64,000 nucleotides of DNA from Lyngbya sp. CCAP 1446/10 (GCF_026130175.1 NZ_JAIGNI010000041.1:35525-99524), one strand, 5' to 3'. Shown: positions 19,273 through 28,253, numbered from the stretch's first letter. The notes: a model not told the origin generated them from the sequence alone. Program-made: numbers and translations.

Positions 19273-20617
19273 ATCAACAATCTGACAACACTCAATCTCA
19301 ACGACAATCAAATTACCGATATCAGCGTGTTAGGCGAACTCGCACAGAAACGTCTTACTCTCTCAACTACGCCAATTGATGGTAAAAAGCCACAGAAGCC
19401 ATCAAATTTGCCTATGCCGCTATTGGCCTAGAAGAACCCGAAGTTATTTTTTGCAACAGTCTCCGCGACGCTTATCTCTAAATCTTCAACTTGCTCAAAC
19501 GCTACCATAATAGATTGGGGATAAATCTAGACCGGAAATGGATGTTCCCTGTGGGAGAATTTGCAAGTCCGGGCCTGTGGAACTATGAGCTCTATAGCAT
19601 GACTATCGAGTCCGAAGCAGATACCACACTGAGTTTGCTAATGTACCAATTGGTTGAAAGCTATGTGCGATCGGAACGAACGAGGGGGAATGTTTTTCCC
19701 AATAATTTATTATCCCTTAAATCCCCTAAAACCCCCACGACTTTGTGTAAAGAAATCTATTTGACTGAACTTTATATCTCTTCATTAGGCGTCAATATTT
19801 CCCAAAAGGCACAAGAAATACATCACTGCCAAAAGCTGCTTTTCGAGCATTGCGGTTGGATATTTCCCTTTGAAAAGATTTGCGCGGTGTGCGATCGCCC
19901 CCGCCACCTGCGCTTTGACAGCCAAAACCGCCTGCACGCGGAAGGAGAACCTGCGATCGAGTTTGCGGATGGATGGAATTTTTACTATTATCACGGAGTC
20001 AGATTGCCTGAAAATTATGGCAAAGTCCACCCAAATCAATGGCAATCACAATGGATTTTAACAGAAGACAATGCCGAACTGAGGCGAGTGTTAATTCAAG
20101 GAATTGGTTACGATCGCATTTGTCAAGAATTGTCAGCAAAACAAATAGATAGTTGGCAGGAATATGAACTATTACAAATAGATAAAGCCGATGTGGAGCC
20201 GATTTGTTTGTTAAAAATGACTTGTCCGAGTACGGGATTCATTCACGCTTTGAGAGTGCCGCCTAACCTGAGATCAGCTAGGGAGGCAATTCGCTGGGTA
20301 AATTGGGATATTGATGCAGAGGAATTTTCCGTGCAGACTTGATCTAGTTGCGGCGGCAGTATATAATTAAATCAAATTTGATTAGCAGTCGCAATGTATG
20401 CTTGCCTAAGTCCTGCGTAAGTCCTGAGCAAGAAGGAAGAAAGAAGAAGCGAAAAAACTGCTTTTTTGCGTTCCCAGGTAAAACTCATTGGTGTCAACTT
20501 AATGTGAAACCCCGATTCCGGTATGGGGTTTAAACCCTTGCAGGAAACCTTAACTCCTCTTCAGACGACTGTTCTACTTATTATGCCAATTCCGCATTTA
20601 TAATCCACTTTATATTG

Positions 20618-20721
20618 CAATACGGTTTACTTAAGACAGTTCACGGGGAAAAACGATGTGACAAATAGACGCTGCGATTGCTTCGTTCCTCTCTTCGGAC
20701 AATCTTAAGTGAACCGTATTG
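20618..20721. mobile_element. MITE, copy 1, with 10-bp target duplication
   Basis: 104 bp bounded by CAATACGGTTTACTTAAGA and TCTTAAGTGAACCGTATTG (one mismatch in 19). The flanks are the perfect direct repeat CTTTATATTG at 20608-20617 and 20722-20731. It has no coding capacity. It shares its ends with the element at 36833-36969. Confidence 0.88.
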
Positions 20722-20758
20722 CTTTATATTGAGTGATGGTTGTCGCCACTACACACAA

Positions 20759-20782
20759 AAAGCCCGCCTTCGGAGGCTTTAA
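20759..20782 (+). terminator. Terminator-like hairpin
   Basis: AAAAGCC and GGCTTTAAG flank a CGCCTTCGGA centre, giving an A-tract/stem/T-tract shape that could terminate in either direction. No clear upstream transcript is assigned. Confidence 0.35.
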
Positions 20783-20813
20783 GATTAAAGTTGCAAAATA
20801 ATTTCTGACTGTA

Positions 20814-20916
20814 TATAGCAATCCTTGCAGGAGTCGTAAATTTTTGACCCCACCCCAACCCTCCCCTGATCAAGGGGAGGGAGTAAGAAATTCACAAATG
20901 ATTTAGGATGGCTATA
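20814..20916. repeat. Inverted-repeat element around a C/G palindrome
   Basis: Imperfect ends TATAGCAATCCT and AGGATGGCTATA (one mismatch) surround a CCCTCCCCTGATCAAGGGGAGGG palindrome. It looks like another small non-autonomous element; no target duplication was identified. Confidence 0.5.
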
Positions 20917-21267
20917 GATCCAAAATTAGAGATTCAGCGTATATTACTAATGAACGCAGTACAAAATTTCATAGGTTCGCATCGCTAAAAAGTTGAGCTT
21001 GCCTGTTTGCAGTTGAGCTGCGATCGCCATTGGCTACACAGCCAACTATAAAATACGGCTAAGTGATCTGTATTTAGGAGTGAGTTTATTTGAATCCGGG
21101 GGCGGGTTTATATATCATTTTAGCTGCGTGTAATACTTTTATCGCAACCCACCCCTACAGCCGAAAATAAGAAAAACTATCCTAAAAGTGCGAATTTGTG
21201 ATATTTTGACTGAGAATACCGTGGCCGTTAGGCAACAGAATTATCAAAATTAGAGGGTGATTAGAGC

Positions 21268-23430
21268 ATGGCAGAAATAAGAGACAACGCACAAGCAAAC
21301 TTGCTAGCCGGAACTCCAGAAGATGACCTGATTTTTGGTTTAATGGGCAATGACACCATTGCCGGAAACTCTGGTAATGACAGCATTTATGGAGGAAAGC
21401 AAAGCGATTTAATTGAGGGAAACTTAGGTCAAGATTCGATTTTTGGAGATTTAGATAACGACACTATTAACGGCGGAGAAGGTAACGATTTTTTAGTTGG
21501 CGGAAAAGGCAGCGATTCCATATCCGGTAACTCCGGGAATGATGTTTTGTCGGGCGATCGAGATACTGATGTCCTGATAGGCGGAGACGGGGCAGACGTA
21601 TTTGTTTTGAGGCGCTACGCTGAGGCTGAACCTTTCCGTACCAGCGGCGGTGTTAATTTGGGAAACGCGGACGCGATCGCCGATTTTGTACCAGGTACAG
21701 ATTTAATCGGTTTGGGCGAAGGTGTCAGTTTTAGCGACTTGAATATTTTGGAAGCTGGAAACGATACTGTTATTCAAGACCGGGTGACTGGAGAATTTTT
21801 CGCGACTCTCAAAGGGGTGAGACAAAGTTTGATCGGTCCGGCCAATTTCACTAATAATATTAACAGCATTGTTCCCAACCCCCCGCCTCCACCGCGGACA
21901 ACGGCTTATGCTTTAACTCCTGCTAATCGGATTGTCGGTTTTAGTCTTTCCAATCCGGGAAGTGTGATCTCAGATTTTCCTGTGACTGGATTGCAAGCGG
22001 GAGAAAGTTTGCTGGGAATTGATTATCGCCCCGCTAACGGTGTGCTTTACGGTGTGGGTTCTAGCAATCGCTTGTATACTGTCAATCCGATGACTGGGGA
22101 AGCAAGTCCAGTGGGTAACGGGCAGTTTGCTGTTCCTCTAACTCCGGGGGCTGCGGGTTTTGATTTCAATCCGACAGTCGATCGCATTCGGTTTGTCAAT
22201 CAAGCCGGTCAAAACGCCCGCCTCAACCCAGATAACGGGGCAGTTGTGGATTTTGACACGCTGGCGGGGGGAGTTCAACTCGACGGGAATTTGGCTTACC
22301 GGGCGGGCGATCGCAATTTTGGGTCAAGTCCAGGGGCTGCGGCTGCTGCGTATACTAACAATTTTGCCGGGTCAACTTCGACAACGCTGTTTGCAATTGA
22401 CAGCGATTTGGATGTTTTGGTGCGACAAGATCCGCCGAATAATGGAGTGTTGAATACGATCGGATCTTTGGGAGTTGATGCTTCTAGCGTTCTCGGCTTT
22501 GATATTAGGAGTATTGGCGGCCGCGATGTCGCAGTGGCGGCACTGGAAGTTGGGGGCGTTTCGGGCTTGTACAATATCAATTTAGGTAGCGGTCAAGCTT
22601 CCTTTGTCGGTCAAATTGCCGACGGGAGACAGATTAACGGTTTGGCTTTGCCTTTGCCTACAGCTTACGCCTTAACTGTCAGAAATGGCGCCGAAACAAT
22701 TGTCGGTTTTAATGAGGCGGCACCGCGGGCGATTCTCAGCGACGTGGCAGTTACAGGGTTGCAGCCGGGAGAAAGTTTGCTGGGAATTGATTTTCGCCCC
22801 GCTAACGGTTTGCTTTACGGTGTGGGTTCTAGCAATCGCTTGTACGCGATCGATCCCGTGACTGGGGCTGCAAGTCAAGTCGGTAGCGGGCAGTTTGCTG
22901 TTCCTCTAACTCCGGGGGCTGCGGGTTTTGATTTCAATCCGACAGTCGATCGCATTCGGTTTGTCAATCAAGCCGGTCAAAACGCCCGCCTCAACCCGGA
23001 TACGGGGGCAGTTGTCGATTCTGACACGCTGACAGGGGGAATTCAACTTGACGGGAATTTGGCTTACCGGGCGGGCGATCGCAATTTTGGCAATCCCGGC
23101 GCGGCGGCTGGGGCGGCGTATGTGAATAACTTTGCAGGCGCAAATTCGACGACACTATTTGCAATTGACACCAATTTAGACGTTTTGGTGCGGCAAGATC
23201 CGCCGAATAATGGAGTGTTAAATACGATCGGATCTTTGGGAGTTGATGCTGGCACAGTTCTCGGCTTTGATGTCAGGAGTGTGGGCGGTAACGAGAGGGC
23301 TTTGGCTGCGATCGAGGTTGGCGGAGTTTCGAGCCTGTACAATATCAATTTGACGACCGGTCAAGCTTCGATTGTAGGTCAAATTGGCGATGGCAGGGGA
23401 TTTAAAGGCTTAGCACTGACTTTGATTTAA
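21268..23430 (+). CDS. RTX protein with two DUF4394 modules
   Basis: 720 residues. Residues 10-115 are RTX calcium-binding nonapeptides (GNSGNDSIYGG, GGEGNDFLVGG), ending DVFVLRRYAE; a ~90-residue closing domain follows, then a PPPPP linker. Two DUF4394 modules (about 211-460 and 464-718) come next, each with LLGID(Y/F)RPANG, YGVGSSNRLY, GFDFNPTVDRIRFVNQAGQN and NNGVLNTIGSLGVDA. The modules are about 250 residues and largely identical. They probably form a beta-propeller-like fold of unknown role. No signal peptide; RTX repeats suggest type I secretion. ATG 21268 follows AGAGGGTGATTAGAG. Unlike the RTX gene at 8776 it has no Thr/Pro tail. Confidence 0.92.
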   Translation: MAEIRDNAQANLLAGTPEDDLIFGLMGNDTIAGNSGNDSIYGGKQSDLIEGNLGQDSIFGDLDNDTINGGEGNDFLVGGKGSDSISGNSGNDVLSGDRDTDVLIGGDGADVFVLRRYAEAEPFRTSGGVNLGNADAIADFVPGTDLIGLGEGVSFSDLNILEAGNDTVIQDRVTGEFFATLKGVRQSLIGPANFTNNINSIVPNPPPPPRTTAYALTPANRIVGFSLSNPGSVISDFPVTGLQAGESLLGIDYRPANGVLYGVGSSNRLYTVNPMTGEASPVGNGQFAVPLTPGAAGFDFNPTVDRIRFVNQAGQNARLNPDNGAVVDFDTLAGGVQLDGNLAYRAGDRNFGSSPGAAAAAYTNNFAGSTSTTLFAIDSDLDVLVRQDPPNNGVLNTIGSLGVDASSVLGFDIRSIGGRDVAVAALEVGGVSGLYNINLGSGQASFVGQIADGRQINGLALPLPTAYALTVRNGAETIVGFNEAAPRAILSDVAVTGLQPGESLLGIDFRPANGLLYGVGSSNRLYAIDPVTGAASQVGSGQFAVPLTPGAAGFDFNPTVDRIRFVNQAGQNARLNPDTGAVVDSDTLTGGIQLDGNLAYRAGDRNFGNPGAAAGAAYVNNFAGANSTTLFAIDTNLDVLVRQDPPNNGVLNTIGSLGVDAGTVLGFDVRSVGGNERALAAIEVGGVSSLYNINLTTGQASIVGQIGDGRGFKGLALTLI
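21930..23400 (+). repeat. Internal gene duplication (two ~760-bp units)
   Basis: Units near 21930-22640 and 22690-23400 share long identical DNA tracts, for example around 22116-22220 and 22890-22994 and around 22430-22475 and 23205-23250. Third-position identity shows recent duplication or ongoing gene conversion. Confidence 0.85.
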
Positions 23431-23436
23431 ATAGGG

Positions 23437-23537
23437 GAAGGAAGAAGGAAGAAGGAAGAAGGAAGAAGGAAGAAGGAAGAGAATTCCCGATTCCCAATTC
23501 CCGATTCCCGATTCCCAATTCCCAATTCCCAATTTGA
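23437..23537. repeat. Microsatellite-like GAAGGAA and CCCAATT arrays
   Basis: A GAAGGAA series (23437-23480) is followed by repeated TTCCCAATTCCCGA units (23484-23533). Non-coding; the same purine array appears at 29634-29712. Confidence 0.85.
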
Positions 23538-23568
23538 GTTAATCTATTATTTTGACAACAAAGATAAG

Positions 23569-23856
23569 ATGTTATCTCAAGTTTTCTACTTGCTCCGCTC
23601 TCGTGCTGACGGCAAATATATCAGCGCTTGTCCCAATCCAGATTCGGCGGTGAGTTACCTGCTGATGTTTCGCGAAGACTATGACGCTTTGAGCTATCTG
23701 AATGCCCACGCAGCGGATGTTGCCGATCGATTCGGAGTAGAATCGATTTCTGGTTCTCAGGTCAAAAAGCTACTCGAACGTTGGGGATTTAACGGTGTGG
23801 GGGTTGTTCAAGACCCGCTGCTGCCGAATATTGAGTTTTTATTGACAAAGAATTGA
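23569..23856 (+). CDS. Hypothetical small protein (95 aa)
   Basis: Not assigned to a named family. The 95-residue sequence begins MLSQVFYLLRSRADGKYI and runs through LLMFREDYDALSYLN and VKKLLERWGFNGVGVVQDPLLPNIEF. It has a balanced alpha/beta composition, no signal peptide and no membrane helix, so it is probably cytoplasmic. A hairpin terminator follows the stop by about 22 bases, which supports expression as a single gene. The start is ATG 23569; no strong ribosome site precedes it. Confidence 0.72.
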   Translation: MLSQVFYLLRSRADGKYISACPNPDSAVSYLLMFREDYDALSYLNAHAADVADRFGVESISGSQVKKLLERWGFNGVGVVQDPLLPNIEFLLTKN

Positions 23857-23877
23857 CAATTAACAACATTTGTGTTT

Positions 23878-23908
23878 AACCCGGTTTCTGGAAGGAATCG
23901 GGTTTTTT
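23878..23908 (+). terminator. Rho-independent terminator
   Basis: AACCCGGTTTC and GAATCGGGTT form a stem followed by TTTTTT, just after the 95-residue gene. Confidence 0.8.
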
Positions 23909-24061
23909 GGTGAAGTTTTTGGGCGATCGCGCGATCGAGCTTGTCAACTTCCGTGCCCCATATCTAGTGCAAATTGTCAAATATATTAACCTTTTACCCT
24001 AAATCTGAATCCTGTTGTATATTCGTAGTTTGATATATTCCGACACGTCAGTACACAACCT

Positions 24062-26618
24062 ATGGTTCGAGAATTAGAGCGATCGAGTGCCCGCGAGAAA
24101 CGCAACCTGTCCGATTTCCCCGAAACAGCACCCGCAGCCAATCCAGTATTTTTTAGGACGTACAGCCGCCGTACCGAGACAGGGCGGGAGACTTGGGCCG
24201 AAGTGTGCGATCGAACAGTCAAGGGGCTCCAAAAGCTCGGAAACCTCACCCCCGAAGAAACACAACTGCTGCACCGGATGCAAAACGAGCTCAAAACCCT
24301 CGCTTCAGGCCGCTGGCTGTGGGTAGGTGGCAGCAAATGGATCGAACAGCCAGAGAACTTTTCCGGCGCATATAACTGTTCGTCAACAAATATTATCGAC
24401 TGGCGGGCCTTTGGTTTATTGATGGATTTGGCAATGATGGGCTGCGGCACAGGTGCAGTCTTGGAACCACAATACATCAACCAACTGCCACCGATCCGCA
24501 ACCGCTTAACCGTGACAGTCCAAGGTGCGATCGGCTCTACACCCGCTCAATCCCGCCGCCAAGAAACCGAAGTAAAAATAGACGAAAAAACTGCCACAAT
24601 TTATGTCGGAGATTCCCGCCAAGGTTGGGTAAAATCCTATCAAGCTTTGCTGGAATTATCCACAGATGAAAGATTTGCTGGATCAGTTCAAATCTTCATC
24701 GATTTGAGCGACGTTCGCCCGGTGGGAGAACCTTTAAAAGGCTTTGGCGGAGTAGCAAATCCCGTGAAATTGCCCGACCTTTATCAGCGGTGCGCCGCAA
24801 TTTTGAATAAGGCTCAAGGGCGGCAGTTAAATTCAGTAGAATGCTGCGTATTGATTGACGAAGCTGCGGTCACAATCGTCGCTGGCAATATTAGAAGGAG
24901 CGCGGGAATTCGTCAGTTTGATTCTAGTGATCAACTGGGGGCAAATGCTAAAAACAATCTGTGGCAACAAGATGCAAACGGCAACTGGAAAATTGACCCA
25001 GATCGAGATGCTTTGAGAATGGCAAATCACTCTCGTGTTTTTCATCATAAACCAACGCGGGAAGAATGTATTGATGCCGTTCGCCAACAGTATTATAGCG
25101 GAGAAGGTGCGATTCAGTGGGCGGGCGAAGCTGTAGCTAGAGCTAACGTTGACTTACTTTCAACGCCGAGTCTTAAACTTGAGTTTTTGAAAGCTTACGA
25201 CGAAGGAAAATCTAAACAGTGGTTGCAAGAACGTCATCCTAATATGACGGATAAAGAACTAGATCATCGGTCAGTTCGTTTGGGTTTAAACCCGTGTGGT
25301 AAGTAATTTTGCCTCACGTTAAAAACCTCGCAAAATCGGAGAAGACTGAGATGTTAACTCCGAGGTAAGTAGGGGAATTAAAAATCCTTTACCACCGTAG
25401 AGCGTACCAGGTGAACCTTCTTTATTGAAGAACATAATCCTGGCAAGAGTGCGGGGCATCTACAACTAAAGTAGATGAAAAAGTACGCCGAGCTACAGGG
25501 AACATGGAATCTGTAGAACTAGAGGATAAAAAGCCTTTAGGGTAACATAACTGGAAATCATCGGCTCTAACTTCCACTGTAATCTTTCTGAGGTTCACCT
25601 CAATCAAATTGACCCTTACAATTTCAAAGAACAAGAGGAAGCTTTCACCGCCGCAGCTATATCTGTCGCGGTACTTCTCAATCACAAATTTCTTGAACCG
25701 CGCTATCAATACAGCCGCGAATTAGACCCGATCGTCGGTGTATCTTTTACTGGATTGTTCGATTTCTTCGTTCATGCTTTCGGCGTTGAGTGGCTGCGCT
25801 GGTGGGTGGAAGGCCGCCCGCAAACTCCGCAAGGAATCGCGTTTAAACAGCGGGAAGAAGAGTATTTGACTGGTTGGCGGGAGATTGTGAATCGGGTAGT
25901 TTGGGATTATTGCGATCGCCATTCCTTAAAACGCCCCAATCGCTGCACAACCGTACAACCATCGGGTACTAAATCTCTGCTGACAGGCGCTTCTCCGGGG
26001 TGGCATCCGCCCAAAGCCCAGCGTTTTATTCGCCGAATCACTTTCGGCAAAAACGACCCTGTAGCCCTCGCCTGCATTGACTACGGATACAACGTGATTC
26101 CGTCTCAATCTGACAAAGATGAAAACGGCAATTTGCTGAACAATCCCTTCGATGAACGCTGCACGGAATGGCTGGTAGAAATACCTGTTGCGGTAAGTTG
26201 GGCTGATTTACCCGGTGCTGATGAAATTGACATTAACAAGTTCTCGGCTGCCGCACAAATGGACTTTTATATGCAGGTACAAAAGTTCTATGTCAGACAC
26301 AACACTTCGGCCACCATTGAGCTGCGGGAAAATGAAGTTGAAAGTTTGGGTACTCGGATTTACGAAGCGATTCGCGATGATGAAGGCTACATTTCGGCAG
26401 CACTTTTGGCTCGGTTTGATGCTCTGGAAACTTTCCCGCGTTTGCCCTTTGAACCGATTGAAAAGGAGACTTACGAGACAATGTTGAAAGACGTTTTAGT
26501 GCGTCGTCAAATTGATATTTTCCAGGTGGCACTGAGTCGTTATGACTTGGGTGAAATGATGGATTCGGGGCCTGCGGGCTGCGATTCTGATAAGTGTTTG
26601 ATGCCTGAGACTAAGTAG
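24062..26618 (+). CDS. nrdJ: Class II ribonucleotide reductase, split by an intron
   Basis: Adenosylcobalamin-dependent, monomeric RTPR-type enzyme that reduces ribonucleotides to deoxyribonucleotides. Exons are 24062-25300 and 25554-26618; joined they encode 767 residues, normal for the family. Landmarks: FRTYSRR near the N terminus, SGAYNCSSTNI with the first redox Cys, the catalytic NPCG|EIIG (residues 410-417) split by the intron after the Gly codon, and the C-terminal redox pair in GCDSDKCLMPE. Read unspliced, exon 1 ends two codons later at TAA 25304. The exon 2 frame is open from 25554 with no stop. A strong terminator follows. Cobalamin dependence is inferred from family; no riboswitch was recognised upstream. 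Confidence 0.95.
25301..25553 (+). ncRNA. Group I intron in nrdJ
   Basis: 253 nt without an ORF. The 5' exon ends in U and the intron ends in G. P1: exon CGTGTGGT (25293-25300) pairs with GCCTCACG (25311-25318), placing a U-G wobble at the splice site. P3: CCTCGCA (25325-25331) pairs with TGCGGGG (25450-25456). P8 is a perfect hairpin, CATCTAC/GTAGATG (25457-25477), next to P3 as expected. P7 candidate: ATCCTG (25437-25442) with CAGGGA (25496-25501). An extra 6-bp hairpin TCGGAG/CTCCGA lies at 25335-25362. The P7-P3-P8-P7 order is diagnostic for group I. Precise excision restores NPCGEIIG. Self-splicing is inferred; P4-P6 were not fully assigned. Confidence 0.9.
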
Positions 26619-26641
26619 ATTTAGCTTTGGCTTAAATATGA

Positions 26642-26673
26642 GAAATCCCCTGGTTTTGGGGATTTCTTTTTTT
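26642..26673 (+). terminator. Terminator after nrdJ
   Basis: GAAATCCCC and GGGGATTTC form a 9-bp stem with a short TGGTTTT loop and a T7 tail; it may also serve the convergent small gene. Confidence 0.9.
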
Positions 26674-26678
26674 GAGAA

Positions 26679-26897
26679 TTACCGATCTGATGTTATGTAG
26701 CAAGTGTCAGGTTGCTGGGACTCTAGAAGGTCGGGGTTAAATATCACCACGAATTTCGCACCAGGAACCAAGCGACGGAGAATCTCCAGATGACCGTCCG
26801 CATCCGATCGAGTGCGAAACTGACCAACTGTCACACGCTGCATTTTGGGCAGCAAACGAACCATAATCCAAGGATAAAGTCGTTCTTTGTAAGGCAT
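26679..26897 (-). CDS. Small conserved-type cyanobacterial protein (72 aa)
   Basis: 72 residues starting MPYKERLYPWIMVRLLPKMQ and continuing RVTVGQFRTRSDADGHLEILRRLVP, then AKFVVIFNPD. The alternating beta-alpha-beta pattern and the RSDADGHLEILRRL block resemble a family of short cyanobacterial proteins I have seen but that has no assigned function; the layout is SPOR-like. Cytoplasmic, no signal. Convergent with nrdJ, sharing its terminator region. The overlapping longer frame on the same strand (26737-26997) is less convincing. Confidence 0.65.
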   Translation of the reverse strand: MPYKERLYPWIMVRLLPKMQRVTVGQFRTRSDADGHLEILRRLVPGAKFVVIFNPDLLESQQPDTCYITSDR

Positions 26898-27058
26898 AAT
26901 TAACTTGTCGACCTACGTATGGGAGCCAGAGCCAGTGCTGATAGGTTGGTAGCCGGGATGCACTGGCTTTCTGACGAACGCGATGTTCTCCTCTCATACT
27001 ACGGACAAATTTGGGTTAAGTCAAGTTAACCATAGAAATTCTGAAATCGGTACAGTGA

Positions 27059-27259
27059 ATGAGTAGTGTGGGTGAAAAACTCAAACAGCGACGGCAATCG
27101 CTGTCTTTGACACAGCAGCAAGTTGCCGATCGATTGGGCGTGACTGTAACCACTGTAAAAAATTGGGAAGCGGGCAGACATATTCCAAAGCTGTATCTAG
27201 AACAGACGAAAGCATTGTGCGACCTTCTGAAGCTTTCCTTAGATGAACTGGTAGATTAA
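27059..27259 (+). CDS. XRE-family transcriptional regulator
   Basis: 66 residues that are almost entirely one Cro/C1-type helix-turn-helix: GEKLKQRRQSLSLTQQQVADRLGVTVTTVKNWEAGRHIP, followed by a helix LCDLLKLSLDELVD. It binds DNA as a dimer in the family. No sensor or protease domain. It lies just upstream of a toxin/immunity-like gene pair, separated from it by a palindromic element, so it may or may not regulate that pair. Start ATG 27059. Confidence 0.9.
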   Translation: MSSVGEKLKQRRQSLSLTQQQVADRLGVTVTTVKNWEAGRHIPKLYLEQTKALCDLLKLSLDELVD

Positions 27260-27265
27260 GTATTT

Positions 27266-27329
27266 GTAGGGTGCGTCGCTGCGAAATTTTCAAGCCTATC
27301 GACAGATTATCGACAGCGACGCACCCTAC
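27266..27329. repeat. Inverted-repeat element, GTAGGGTGCGTCGCTG arms
   Basis: Perfect 16-bp arms (27266-27281 and 27314-27329) around a 32-base centre. A close relative is at 28254-28319, on the other side of the toxin/immunity-like pair, and shorter relatives are at 56293-56318 and 57628-57692. Confidence 0.9.
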
Positions 27330-27403
27330 GGTATTTGTTGCGTGCAATAGCGGTATTGTATAATTGGATTAGCCTTTTTTTAGAGTTTGTAACTAATATC
27401 AAC

Positions 27404-27712
27404 ATGATCAGAGGTGCAATTCCAGATGATATTCCCACCAATTTACAAGAACAAATACTGCTGCAAGACGCTAAGGCTCAACCTGCCATCATGATTCAAG
27501 GTGGCTCCAGGAGACCACTAGGAGATGCTCCCAGATTGGTTGCCCACTATGGCGGTCAGCCTGAAGATTGGTATAAAATGGCTAGTAACCAAACCGCTAT
27601 TATCGAGGGATATGTCGTTGAAATTCATTGGTATAGAAATACCTCCACACTGCAAAATGTGGAGTACAAAATTAAACGTACATACCCTAAAATAGCACCT
27701 AAAAACCAGTGA
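27404..27712 (+). CDS. Orphan polymorphic-toxin-like domain protein
   Basis: 102 residues from ATG 27404 (MIRGAIPDDIP); an in-frame start at 27335 is possible but lies in hydrophobic, unconserved sequence. The core GDAPRLVAHYGGQPEDWYKM followed by IEGYVVEIHWYRNTSTLQNVEYKIK resembles C-terminal toxin domains of Rhs/contact-dependent polymorphic toxins, here without the long delivery part. No catalytic residues can be named. The next gene starts 9 bases after the stop and looks like an immunity protein, which supports the reading. Family assignment comes from pattern memory and is moderate. Confidence 0.55.
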   Translation: MIRGAIPDDIPTNLQEQILLQDAKAQPAIMIQGGSRRPLGDAPRLVAHYGGQPEDWYKMASNQTAIIEGYVVEIHWYRNTSTLQNVEYKIKRTYPKIAPKNQ

Positions 27713-27721
27713 GGTTAATAT

Positions 27722-28195
27722 ATGAAAATTCGCTGCATTGCCAACAAAGGAGCAGACCTGCCGGAAAATTACCTAAATCCACCGCTAGATATCACCAAAG
27801 AAACTGAATTTAAATTGATAGTCGGTAAAGAGTATACTGTCTATGGTATCTCCCAATGGCAAGGAAATTTAGGGTACTATATTTGCGATGAGCGCTATAC
27901 TTATTATCCTATAGAGAATCCAGCCCCGTTATTTGAGATAATTGATGGCAGATATTCTAGATATTGGCAAGTGCAATTAGCAACTAATGGTTTGTTAGAA
28001 ATTACTTTTGAGCATTGGTTTTCGATACCTTATTTTTATGAAAAACTAACTGACGGAGAAGCAGAAGCAGTTTTGATTTTTGAGAAAATAAGAGAACTCA
28101 TGGACGCTGAAGCTGCAATTCCTCAACCTGAACCTTTCTCTATTGAAGAATTGCTGGCGTTGTCACCCCGTGAAATAATTGCCTTGACGGGGTGA
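27722..28195 (+). CDS. Immunity-like protein partner
   Basis: 157 residues; ATG 27722 follows GAGGTTAATAT. The pattern KFIVGKEYTVYGI-like (here FKLIVGKEYTVYGISQW), GYYICDERYTYYPIENPAPLFEI and DGRYSRYWQ, with an acidic C terminus, resembles small cytoplasmic immunity proteins encoded next to polymorphic toxins. It starts 9 bases after the toxin-like gene, so they form an operon. No membrane segment. The C-terminal helix pair (FSIEELLALSPREIIALTG) is distinctive. Function inferred from context and resemblance only. Confidence 0.55.
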   Translation: MKIRCIANKGADLPENYLNPPLDITKETEFKLIVGKEYTVYGISQWQGNLGYYICDERYTYYPIENPAPLFEIIDGRYSRYWQVQLATNGLLEITFEHWFSIPYFYEKLTDGEAEAVLIFEKIRELMDAEAAIPQPEPFSIEELLALSPREIIALTG

Positions 28196-28253
28196 CAACC
28201 CTGTGAAGGAAACGCCTGTATCGACTCTAACGGTTTGTTTCCTCAACTATTTC

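Larger units (their letters stand above)
17743..19275 (+). mobile_element. IS200/IS605-superfamily element, TnpB only
   Basis: Inserted between two leucine-rich-repeat units of the host gene. It carries tnpB and no tnpA. End structures are a 12-bp stem at 17860-17903 on the left and a C4/G4 hairpin at 19243-19272 on the right, as expected for single-strand transposition. The left boundary is uncertain: 17743-17800 also holds a CCCCTGGCTTTAGACATGGGG hairpin that resembles a right end, so the insertion may be nested. With no tnpA it depends on transposase in trans. Confidence 0.75.
17452..20342 (+). pseudogene. LRR-DUF6745 gene broken by IS, frameshift and stop
   Basis: Reassembled from three pieces. 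Bases 17452-17742 (GTG start behind CGGAG) encode an N-terminal helical segment and leucine-rich repeats (LDLRSNRITDISSLGSL, LTTLNLGRNRITDISS). After a TnpB element the repeat resumes at about 19277 (NNLTTLNLNDNQITDIS) and leads to LSTTPIDGKK. There one base is missing in an A-run (19384-19388): the next frame gives ATEAIKFAYAAIGLEEPEVI. TAA at 19479 then interrupts, and the frame continues from 19482 to 20342 as the DUF6745 domain (YHGVRLPENYGK, EDNAELRRVLIQGIGYDRI, LLKMTCPSTGFIHALRVPP). The last 283 residues are still open from 19491 but lack the domain start. DUF6745 function is unknown. Confidence 0.85.
20343..21267. other. Long intergenic region with repeat insertions
   Basis: 925 bp. 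It holds a MITE at 20618-20721, a terminator-like hairpin at 20759-20781 and a second inverted-repeat element at 20814-20916 (listed separately). The remaining sequence shows no convincing coding frame; the only frame above 60 codons (20348-20533) has no similarity or ribosome site that I recognise. The RTX promoter is presumably in the last 250 bp. Confidence 0.55.

Noticed and set aside
20348..20533. 61-codon frame after the DUF6745 remnant
   Set aside because: Basic low-complexity sequence with no ribosome site; lies in repeat-rich DNA.
25301..25553. Reading the nrdJ insertion as an intein or group II intron
   Set aside because: It contains stops in frame, so it is no intein; it lacks a GUGYG start and a domain V/AY end of group II.
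25422..25709. 95-codon antisense frame across the intron
   Set aside because: It spans an exon/intron junction on the opposite strand and has no family pattern.
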